Under the pieces are notes generated by a model. That model did not search any database. It saw only the letters and a program-made list of their open reading frames with translations, and was not told the DNA's origin. A stretch of DNA of 64,000 bases from an uncultured bacterium. Its GTDB lineage: Bacteria; Krumholzibacteriota; Krumholzibacteriia; LZORAL124-64-63. The position numbers and the translations under genes were made by a program. Within the stretch, counting starts at the first letter, position 1, and every line of letters starts with the position of its first letter. Location of the stretch: positions 62,001 through 126,000 of the forward strand of contig CALEMW010000220.1 of the NCBI GenBank assembly GCA_937910695.1. Direction: 5' to 3'. Positions 57,546 through 64,000 of the stretch are shown here, piece by piece.

Positions 57546-59792
57546 TCACCGACGCCGGCGCAAGACAACGAAGAACGTCGCGCCGAACCCCACGAGCAGG
57601 GGCCACGCCACGGCAGCCGTGCCGATGCGTCGAATCACTGCGTCCTCCAGCAATAAAGGCTGCGAGAGGTTCGAGCGGGCCCGGGCCTGCACCAGCACCT
57701 GCTCCCTCGCCAGCCATCCCACCATGTTCAGCAGGAGGTCCTTGTTGCCGTAGAGTTGGAGCTGGGCGTTGGCCGCGAAGTCGGAATCGCCCACCACGAC
57801 CACCCTTGAGGTGGCGCTGCGAGTGAATACGTTGTCCGCTATGGCGCCTTGTCGCCGCGACTCCTGCACGCGACGTAGAGCTTCGGTGATCACGGATCCC
57901 GCCGCCTGGTCGACCTGGGCGCCGGCCAGGGCGGAAAGACGCTCTTCATTGAAGAACATGTCCCGTTCGAGTTCGAGGGCCACGGCGATGGCCAAAGGTC
58001 CGCGGACATCGACGCCCTCATCGAACCTCAGGTCGTTGTCGCGGACCTGCAAGGGATCGTGTTCGCTCCAGGCGTCCTCGCCCAAAGCCAGGATCGTCCT
58101 GGCCTCGAGTCCGACGATCCCTTCCCGCAGCGGACTCAGCGACTGGGCGAAGGGAAAGAAGGAGGCCATGCCCGTCAGCCCGCGGGTGATGTCGTGCCGT
58201 GGGTAATCGATCAAGGCCGCCACGCGACGGTCGCCGGTCAGGCGCCGGGTCGTCTCATCGGCACTCACCACGAAATCGTTGCCCAGATCGATGTTGTAGA
58301 CCTCGCACCAGGCCTCCAGCGAAGCCGGCGTTCCCGGATCAAGCAGGGCCAGCACGCCGCCGCCGCGAGCCGCGAAACCGTGCAGGGCCGCGACCTCGCT
58401 CACCGACAGCTCGTCCTTGGGGCTGGCCAGAATCACGACCGAAGCGTCGGCCGGAATCAATGGCTGACGACCGAGGGGCAAGGGTCTGAGCTGATATCCC
58501 TGATCTCTTAGGGCCTGAGCGGCGGCCCGGAACCCACCGCGTTCGTCGTCATCCAGGGCGGGCTCCCCGTGTCCCAGCACGTAGTAGACGATCGGCGCCG
58601 AACCCTCTGCGGCCCGGAACACAGCGTTGATCAGCGCCGCTTCATCGGGATCGAGGATCGAACGGCGGCGCCCTGCCGACTGGACGACGACCGTGCGGGC
58701 CGTCGTCACGCCCAGTTCGTTGACGCGGGCGAGATCACGGTCGGGATTGAGAACTTCGTAGGTGAACCCTTCCGCTTGATCCGCAAAAGCGCGGAGAAGA
58801 CGTTCCGTTGCGGTGCGGTTCGGGTCAAGGCGCTGATAGAAGGCGGTGACATGAACCTCGTCGCGGAGATTCTCGAGCACCTGTTGCGTTTGCGGGGCCA
58901 GACTGCGCCGGCCGTCGACTGTAAGATCAACACGCAGCGGAGCCTTCTCCGCCACGATCTGGACCAATGACGTCAACACGAGCAGGGCGACGACCGGCAG
59001 CCAGCGACCCGCACGCCCCGCGCCGGCCAGACGTCGGCCCGTGATCAGAGCCGTCGCCGTGGTCAGTGCCAGCGCCACGCCGCCGACGAAATAGGCCACA
59101 TCGCGCACATCGATCACGCCCTGTGTAAAGCGGGCCAGGTGGGCAGCCAAAGACAGACGCTGGGCCCAGGCCCCCAGCAGGCCGGGCAGATGCGGTTCGA
59201 GCTGGCCGACGGTCTGCAGGAACATTGCGAATCCGAAACCCAGCAACCAGGCAACGAGCTGGTGTGAAGCCGCGGCGGAGAACACAAGTCCCCAGGCCAC
59301 AGCAAGGGCGGCCGTGAGCAGCAGTCCCAACAACGAAGCCAGCAAGGGGCCGATTTCTGGACGCCCGAGCAGACCCGTCACGAAGAGAAACGGCACAGCA
59401 GCCACGATGACGAGCAGGGCAGTGAACAGGGCCGCGGTCCATTTTCCCAGCACCCAGAGCCCGTCGTCGACTGGCCAGGTGAAGATCAGATCGGAGCGGC
59501 GAGAGCGGTATTCGTCGGCGAACAACCGCATGGTCACCGCAGGCATGATCAGCATCAGGATCATGGCCATCGACGCCACGGTGGGCTGGAACACGCCGTC
59601 ATGGAGATTCAGCACCGCACTGACCGACTGCCCCGACGACAGGGCCGAGCGCGATATCTGTCCGTAATCGAGTAGCGATGTCGCCCAGCTCAGGCCGGTG
59701 AGCAACAGAAACGCCGTCAAGACGACGGGTGACATGGCGCTCCCGAAGAACGACGCCGTCTCCCGTACCGCTACCGCACGCCAGGCCCTCAT
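57546..59792 (-). CDS. Fused ABC-2 permease and GldG-like protein
   Basis: The product has 748 aa and joins two usual partners. Residues about 1-250 form a six-helix ABC-2 permease like GldF (RAWRAVAVRETASFFGSAMSPVVLTAFLLLTG...RLFADEYRSRRSDLIFTWPV). The rest is GldG-like, with a membrane helix, VDLTVDGRRSLAPQTQQVLENLRDEVHVTAFYQ, VYYVLGHGEPALDDDERGG, and a final helix (VAWPLLVGFGATFFVVLRRRR). The ATG at 59792 overlaps the ATPase stop as ATGA. The exporter's substrate is unknown. In Flavobacterium these parts are needed for gliding, but many non-gliding bacteria also have them. Confidence 0.87.
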   Translation of the reverse strand: MRAWRAVAVRETASFFGSAMSPVVLTAFLLLTGLSWATSLLDYGQISRSALSSGQSVSAVLNLHDGVFQPTVASMAMILMLIMPAVTMRLFADEYRSRRSDLIFTWPVDDGLWVLGKWTAALFTALLVIVAAVPFLFVTGLLGRPEIGPLLASLLGLLLTAALAVAWGLVFSAAASHQLVAWLLGFGFAMFLQTVGQLEPHLPGLLGAWAQRLSLAAHLARFTQGVIDVRDVAYFVGGVALALTTATALITGRRLAGAGRAGRWLPVVALLVLTSLVQIVAEKAPLRVDLTVDGRRSLAPQTQQVLENLRDEVHVTAFYQRLDPNRTATERLLRAFADQAEGFTYEVLNPDRDLARVNELGVTTARTVVVQSAGRRRSILDPDEAALINAVFRAAEGSAPIVYYVLGHGEPALDDDERGGFRAAAQALRDQGYQLRPLPLGRQPLIPADASVVILASPKDELSVSEVAALHGFAARGGGVLALLDPGTPASLEAWCEVYNIDLGNDFVVSADETTRRLTGDRRVAALIDYPRHDITRGLTGMASFFPFAQSLSPLREGIVGLEARTILALGEDAWSEHDPLQVRDNDLRFDEGVDVRGPLAIAVALELERDMFFNEERLSALAGAQVDQAAGSVITEALRRVQESRRQGAIADNVFTRSATSRVVVVGDSDFAANAQLQLYGNKDLLLNMVGWLAREQVLVQARARSNLSQPLLLEDAVIRRIGTAAVAWPLLVGFGATFFVVLRRRR

Positions 59793-60520
59793 GCCTCGGC
59801 CTCCGGTGTCGTCGGCAGACCGCCGGTCAGTGTCAGGAAGGCCGCTTCGAGGCCGCCATGCTCGCGCAAACGCTTCAGCTCCTCGGCGGACACGAGACGG
59901 CCGCGGTCGAGAATCAGCACCCGGTCGCAAACCTTCTCCACCTCGCCCAGGATGTGGCTGCTGAGCAGCACGGTGCGCTTGCCGCGGAAGCCACGGATAA
60001 GTTCGCGGATCTCCACGTTCTGATGGGGGTCGAGGCCTGCTGCGGGTTCATCGAGAATCAACACAGCGGGATCACCGACGAGGGCCTGCGCCAAGCCCAC
60101 CCGTTGGCGGTAGCCCTTGGACAGATGTCCTACTCTGCGTTCCCGCATGTCCGAGAGGCCGGTGTTGGCCATGACTTCTTCGAGGTGGTCGTCGAGGCCG
60201 GGGCGGGGAACGTCCTTCAACTCCGCCACATAACGCAGCAGGGTCAGGACGGAAAGGTCGGTGTACAGGGACACGTGCTCGGGCATGAATCCGATGTGGC
60301 GGCGCACAGCCAGGGATTCGGTCGCCACGTCGAACCCCGCCACCTTCGCCGTACCGGAACTGGGGGGCATGGTGCAGGTCAGCATACGCATGGTTGTGGT
60401 CTTGCCGGCGCCGTTCGGGCCGAGGAAGCCCACGATCTCACCTGCTTCGATGCGCAGGTCGAGACCATCGACGGCGACGATATCGCCGAAGGTGCGGGTG
60501 AGTCCGACGGTCTCGATCAT
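59789..60520 (-). CDS. ABC transporter ATP-binding protein (GldA-like)
   Basis: This is the ATPase of the exporter encoded with the GldFG and DUF4340 genes, 243 aa. It has Walker A GPNGAGKTT near residues 34-42, signature LSKGYRQRVGLAQAL (a variant of LSGGQ), Walker B AVLILDEPAAGLDP and the H-loop VLLSSHILGEV. AAGGAGCCCGA precedes the ATG. Three genes in a row with overlaps form one transport unit. Confidence 0.93.
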   Translation of the reverse strand: MIETVGLTRTFGDIVAVDGLDLRIEAGEIVGFLGPNGAGKTTTMRMLTCTMPPSSGTAKVAGFDVATESLAVRRHIGFMPEHVSLYTDLSVLTLLRYVAELKDVPRPGLDDHLEEVMANTGLSDMRERRVGHLSKGYRQRVGLAQALVGDPAVLILDEPAAGLDPHQNVEIRELIRGFRGKRTVLLSSHILGEVEKVCDRVLILDRGRLVSAEELKRLREHGGLEAAFLTLTGGLPTTPEAEA

Positions 60521-60545
60521 TCGGGCTCCTTGGCTCCGTGAAAGG

Positions 60546-61553
60546 CTAGTCTCTACACCAGCGCAGAAGGTTGGCGCCCCAGGTAAAACCGGCGCCGAAA
60601 CTAACCAAGACGATCAGGTCGCCCTTCTTAAGGCGTCCCTCGTCGCGCGCCACCTGCAGGGCCGAGGGGATGCTGGCGCTGGTGGTGTTGCCGAAGCGGT
60701 CGATGGTGATGACCACTTGCTCGTCGGCCAGTCCGAGTCGGCTCTGCGCCGCTTCAATGATACGGATATTCGCCTGGTGGGGCACCATCAAGGAAACATC
60801 GGATTTATCGAATCCGTTCTTCTCGACCACCTCGAGGGCCACGTTGGCCATGCCGCGTACGGCGTACTTGTAGACGTCGCGACCCTCCTGGTAGATGTAG
60901 TGCATGCCCTGTCGAATCGTGTCCTCGCTTGCGGGATGAAGACTGCCACCGGCCTTCTGGTGCAGATGCTTGCCGCCGATGCCGTCGATTCGGCAGATCG
61001 AATCGATGATGCCCCCGTCAGCAGGATCGACGGCCTCGACGACCACGGCTCCGGCGCCATCGCCGAACAGGATGCAGGTGTTGCGGTCGGTGTAGTCGAC
61101 GATCGAGTTCATGATCTCGGTGCCGATGACCAGCACGCGATTGGCCTGACCGCTCATCACGTGGGTGCGGGCGACCTCGAGGGCGAAGACGAAACCGCTG
61201 CAGGCCGCGCTGATGTCGAAGCCCCAGGCGTTCTTGGCGCCGATCTTCTCCTGGATGATACACGCGGTCGACGGGAACATCATATCCGGCGTGACCGTCG
61301 GCACGATGATCATATCGATGTCGTCGGGCGTCAGTCCGGCATCGGCGATGGCGGCCAGGGCTGCCTCTGCGCCGTGGTGCGAGGCCGGCACGCCCTTCTC
61401 GGCGATGCGCCTTTCCTTGATGCCGGTGCGCTCGACGATCCATTCGTCGTTGGTCTCGACCATGACCTCGAGATCAGCATTGGTCAGCCGGCGTTCCGGA
61501 AAGCTCATGCCAAGACCGGTGATGCCGGCCGTGCGCAGGGTCACTTCGGACAT
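60546..61553 (-). CDS. fabH: 3-oxoacyl-ACP synthase III
   Basis: FabH starts fatty-acid elongation by condensing acetyl-CoA, or a branched acyl-CoA, with malonyl-ACP (EC 2.3.1.180). The triad is Cys118 (DISAACSGF), His259 (VPHQANIRI) and Asn289 (FGNTTSAS), in a 335-aa protein. The ATG at 61553 has AAGGAT 8-9 nt upstream; the ATG three codons earlier abuts that site. The gene is isolated from other fab genes here and lies downstream of the ribosomal operon terminator. It could feed acyl chains to the sphingolipid pathway as well as to phospholipids. Confidence 0.94.
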   Translation of the reverse strand: MSEVTLRTAGITGLGMSFPERRLTNADLEVMVETNDEWIVERTGIKERRIAEKGVPASHHGAEAALAAIADAGLTPDDIDMIIVPTVTPDMMFPSTACIIQEKIGAKNAWGFDISAACSGFVFALEVARTHVMSGQANRVLVIGTEIMNSIVDYTDRNTCILFGDGAGAVVVEAVDPADGGIIDSICRIDGIGGKHLHQKAGGSLHPASEDTIRQGMHYIYQEGRDVYKYAVRGMANVALEVVEKNGFDKSDVSLMVPHQANIRIIEAAQSRLGLADEQVVITIDRFGNTTSASIPSALQVARDEGRLKKGDLIVLVSFGAGFTWGANLLRWCRD

Positions 61554-61721
61554 CTGTCGCATCCTTGGTTTCGGGGGCGGAGAAACGCGGCCATCGCTCC
61601 ACGGCCGCGCGATACGGAGGACGGCCCTGTTGGGGCCGCCGACATCTCAATGCAAGCGTTTCGGGCCCGACATGTCAACCCCATGTTCGCCCCACAGCGG
61701 TACGGCCCCTATGAAAACGAC

Positions 61722-61754
61722 AAAGCCCCCGGACGCGGGGCGTCCAAGGGCTTT
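61722..61754 (-). terminator. Terminator of the ribosomal protein / rpoA operon
   Basis: An imperfect hairpin has AAAGCCC / GGGCTTT outside and GGACGC / GCGTCC inside. On the minus strand it is followed by GTCGTTTTC. It starts 20 bp after the rplQ stop. The 221-bp gap between rplQ and fabH holds no other feature that I can see. Confidence 0.75.
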
Positions 61755-61774
61755 GACCGGCTGGACGAATGTCG

Positions 61775-62305
61775 TCAGTCGTCCTTGTTCTCTGCTTCGA
61801 TCTCCTCGGCGGGAGCTTCGTCAACTATGGAAGTCGTCTCCTCGACGACATCCACATCGACTGTCTCTTCGGCCACGGTTTCTTCCGCGACGGGCGCCGG
61901 TGCAGCCTTGGCCGCAGGTTTGTCCTTCTTGGCCTTCGGCTTGAAATCGCCCTCGACGAGCTCCAGAATCGACATCTCGGCGTTGTCGCCGTGACGCTGA
62001 CCCTCGAGCTTCAGAACGCGCGTGTAGCCGCCGGGACGGTCCGCGAAACGCGGGCCGAGTTCCGAGAAGAGCTTCTGCAGGACCTTGGGGTCGCGCAGGA
62101 TTTTCGCCGCCATACGACGCGAGTTGAGGTCGCCCGCCTTGGCGTAGGTGATCATCCGGTCGGCGAGGGAACGGCATTCCTTCGCCTTGGCCGACGTGGT
62201 GGTGATCCGCTCGTGGCGAAGCAGATCGGTCACCATGTTGCGGAACATGGCCTTGCGGTGGCTGGTGGAGCGGTTCAGCTTCCGCCCGCGGACTTGGTGT
62301 CGCAT
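61775..62305 (-). CDS. rplQ: 50S ribosomal protein L17
   Basis: L17 is a large-subunit protein. The 176-aa protein starts [37 protein letters not shown], the family signature. The core ends near residue 120. A tail of about 55 residues follows, rich in Lys/Ala and then acidic ([31 protein letters not shown]), which most L17 proteins lack. AGGAGGAAGGTCC precedes the ATG. It is the last gene of the operon. Confidence 0.96.
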   Translation of the reverse strand: MRHQVRGRKLNRSTSHRKAMFRNMVTDLLRHERITTTSAKAKECRSLADRMITYAKAGDLNSRRMAAKILRDPKVLQKLFSELGPRFADRPGGYTRVLKLEGQRHGDNAEMSILELVEGDFKPKAKKDKPAAKAAPAPVAEETVAEETVDVDVVEETTSIVDEAPAEEIEAENKDD

Positions 62306-62379
62306 GATGGACCTTCCTCCTGCATCCCGGCCTCAACCGGGACGACGACCTCCTCGGCCGTCTATGGTTCTCTCGCGCG

Positions 62380-63381
62380 TCAGTCGGACGCGCTGTTGTT
62401 GGTGACCCGCTCGGAGATCTCGCCGTCGAAGCTCATGCCGAAGGCCAGGTCCATGCCGTCCAGGATTTCGGTGATCTCGTTCAGGCTCTTGCGGCCGAAG
62501 TTGCGGAACTTCAGCATTTCCTGCTCGGTCTTCGTAACCAGGTCGAACAGGCTCAGGATCTTGCCGGCCTTCAGGCAGTTCGCCGACCGGACCGACAATT
62601 CCAGTTCCTCGACATTGCGGCCCAGCAGCTCGACCAGACGCTCCTGTTCCTCGTCGATGTCGTCGTCCTGGGCGTCGATGGGCGCCTCGTCGAAGTTGAT
62701 GAACATCTGGAAGTGATCCTTGAGGATCTTTGCCGCGAAAGCCACAGCGTCTTCGGCCGCGACGCTGCCGTCGCTCGTGATGCCCATCACCAGCTTGTCG
62801 TAATCGGTGCGCTGTCCGACACGGGTGTCCTCGACACGGTAACTCACCATCTTGAGGGGCGAGTAGTTCGCGTCCATGCGGATCACGCCGATCACCTCGT
62901 CTGGAACCTCGTGAGCCTCACGCTCCACGTAACCGCGTCCCATGTCGATGTAGATGCGGATCTTCACGTTTCCGGGCTCGGTCAATGTGCAGATCACGTG
63001 ATCGGGGTTGAAGACCTCGAGATCGGGGTGGCCCTGGAGCATTCCCGCGGTGATCTCTCCGACTTCAGCGGCCTCGAGGCTGGCCCAGTGGGGCGGCACG
63101 TCGGACAGCTTGAAGACGATCTGCTTGAGGTTCAACACGACGTCGGTGACGTCTTCGAGCACGTTAGGCATGGTGCTCAGCTCGTGCTTAACTCCGTCCA
63201 TCTGCACGGCCGTGATGGCGTGCCCGTGGATGGAGGATAGCAACGTACGTCGCAGAGCGGTGCCGAGCGTGTGGCCGAATCCCTTTTCAAGAGGCGCGAC
63301 GATCAGCTCAGCAAACGTCTCGGTCTGCGTGTCCTTATTCATCTGGACGCCTTCCGGCATCATCATATTGATCCACTTCAT
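62380..63381 (-). CDS. rpoA: DNA-directed RNA polymerase subunit alpha
   Basis: RpoA is the assembly scaffold and promoter-contact subunit of RNA polymerase. The 333-aa protein has the N-terminal dimerisation domain (ELIVAPLEKGFGHTLGTALRRTLLSSI) and a complete C-terminal domain (LELSVRSANCLKAGKILSLFDLVTKTEQEMLKFRNFGRKSLNEITEIL), joined by an acidic linker. The start MKWINMMMPEGV is usual for this group. It lies 63 bp after rpsK. The gene normally between them, rpsD, is not there. Confidence 0.97.
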   Translation of the reverse strand: MKWINMMMPEGVQMNKDTQTETFAELIVAPLEKGFGHTLGTALRRTLLSSIHGHAITAVQMDGVKHELSTMPNVLEDVTDVVLNLKQIVFKLSDVPPHWASLEAAEVGEITAGMLQGHPDLEVFNPDHVICTLTEPGNVKIRIYIDMGRGYVEREAHEVPDEVIGVIRMDANYSPLKMVSYRVEDTRVGQRTDYDKLVMGITSDGSVAAEDAVAFAAKILKDHFQMFINFDEAPIDAQDDDIDEEQERLVELLGRNVEELELSVRSANCLKAGKILSLFDLVTKTEQEMLKFRNFGRKSLNEITEILDGMDLAFGMSFDGEISERVTNNSASD

Positions 63382-63444
63382 GACCTGGACATCCCCCCTG
63401 CCAACTTGGTACGCGGTGACGGTCTTACCCTCAGCGGCGTCGGA

Positions 63445-63843
63445 TTACATCCGGCGACGCTTGGAAGGACGGCAACCGTTGTGCGGAATCCGCGTGACGT
63501 CCTTGACGCGCGTCACTTCGAGGCCTTCGGCCTTCAGGGTACGGATGGCGGCCTCGCGGCCGGAGCCGGGCCCACGGACCCAGATCTCCACCTTGCGCAT
63601 ACCGCCGTTGAGCACCTCTTGGGCACAGAAACGGGCGGCGAGCTGCGCGGCGAAGGCCGTCGACTTCCTGCTCCCCTTATAGCGGCCCTGATGGCCACCG
63701 CTCGACCACGTAATGACGTTGCCACCGGCATCCGTCATCGTGATGATCGTGTTGTTGAAGCTGGACTTGACGTGCGCGACGCCGTTGATTTCCAGCTTCT
63801 TCTTGACCTTACGGGTCTTTTTACGATCCCTGGGACCTGCCAC
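63445..63843 (-). CDS. rpsK: 30S ribosomal protein S11
   Basis: S11 is a platform protein of the small subunit. The 132-aa protein has [30 protein letters not shown] and the C-terminal [17 protein letters not shown], both diagnostic. The start is a GTG at 63843 with GGAGG 7 nt upstream. Confidence 0.97.
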   Translation of the reverse strand: MAGPRDRKKTRKVKKKLEINGVAHVKSSFNNTIITMTDAGGNVITWSSGGHQGRYKGSRKSTAFAAQLAARFCAQEVLNGGMRKVEIWVRGPGSGREAAIRTLKAEGLEVTRVKDVTRIPHNGCRPSKRRRM

Positions 63844-63861
63844 TAGCTATCCTCCTGCTGA

Positions 63862-64000
63862 CTACTTCTTCTTGCTGCCGGGACGACCCTTCGGGCCTTT
63901 ACGCGTACGTGCGTTATTCTTGGTGTTCTGGCCCCGGCAAGGGAGCTTACGACGGTGACGAAGACCGCGGTAACATCCGATATCCATCAGACGCTGCACG
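63862..64000 (-). CDS. rpsM: 30S ribosomal protein S13 (3' part only)
   Basis: Only the last 45 codons lie in the window; the gene continues past base 64000 and is too short for the track. The translation [45 protein letters not shown] is the S13 C-terminus, with the [10 protein letters not shown] and RGQ-T-NARTRKG motifs. It is 18 bp upstream of rpsK, the usual order. Confidence 0.95.
   Translation of the reverse strand, partial: VQRLMDIGCYRGLRHRRKLPCRGQNTKNNARTRKGPKGRPGSKKK

Noticed and set aside
1-64000. tRNA, rRNA, CRISPR, insertion sequence, prophage or defence genes
   Set aside because: I looked for tRNA-like arms, regularly spaced repeats, transposase motifs and phage proteins and saw none. 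A covariance-model scan could still find a short RNA.

Overview
The window is a 64 kb, GC-rich, gene-dense bacterial chromosome segment with about 51 protein genes. I found no tRNA, rRNA, CRISPR array, insertion sequence or phage gene. Several traits point to the FCB superphylum (a Krumholzibacteria-, Eisenbacteria- or Latescibacteria-like lineage): PorV-type outer-membrane proteins, secreted proteins ending in a FlgD-like domain with an NPFNP motif, an Omp28-type thioredoxin-fold protein, a GldA / GldF-GldG exporter, and a Bacteroides-like serine palmitoyltransferase. The lineage is inferred from gene content. There is no 16S gene here to settle it.

Layout. 1-1.7 kb: a Cys/Met PLP lyase (5' end cut by the window) and a short DUF3667-like membrane protein. 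1.8-10.6 kb: a long minus-strand run, HU / threonine aldolase / TrkA / TrkH / NadE / RsmI / CDP-alcohol phosphatidyltransferase / Tmk / CtpA, with repeated stop-start overlaps. 11-17 kb: an FN3 lipoprotein, an M50 protease, a family 9 glycosyltransferase, RsgA, an EIIA-Ntr protein, a zinc-ribbon protein and a single-domain Clp ATPase. 17-27 kb: a minus-strand envelope cluster with a 1232-aa lamin-tail surface protein, a PorV-like protein, an HhH plus beta-barrel protein, a second barrel and a 5'-nucleotidase. 27-43.7 kb: a second EIIA, a sulfatase-fold enzyme, an O-antigen ligase, Mrp, a giant secreted zincin, a glycosyltransferase 2, an unrecognised cysteine-rich 601-aa protein, Nudix, STAS, MEMO1 / AMMECR1 and CstA.

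43.7-48.2 kb is the most notable locus. It is a tight four-gene operon of serine palmitoyltransferase, a GNAT-type protein resembling bacterial ceramide synthase, an NAD-dependent reductase resembling CerR, and an Aur1/PAP2-type membrane enzyme. Together they suggest a complete bacterial pathway from serine to a phospho-head-group ceramide. 48.3-56.1 kb: an Omp28-like secreted protein, FmdB, a 26-aa membrane protein missing from the ORF track, an SDR, MetG, a deaminase and an M23 protein with a changed active site. 56.1-64 kb: DUF4340 / GldFG / GldA, FabH, and the end of the ribosomal operon (rpsM, rpsK, rpoA, rplQ), in which rpsD is missing from its usual place.

Many neighbours on opposite strands converge with overlaps of 13-22 bp. 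Intrinsic terminators were visible at about ten gene ends. Functions are assigned from motifs and family memory; no database search was possible.
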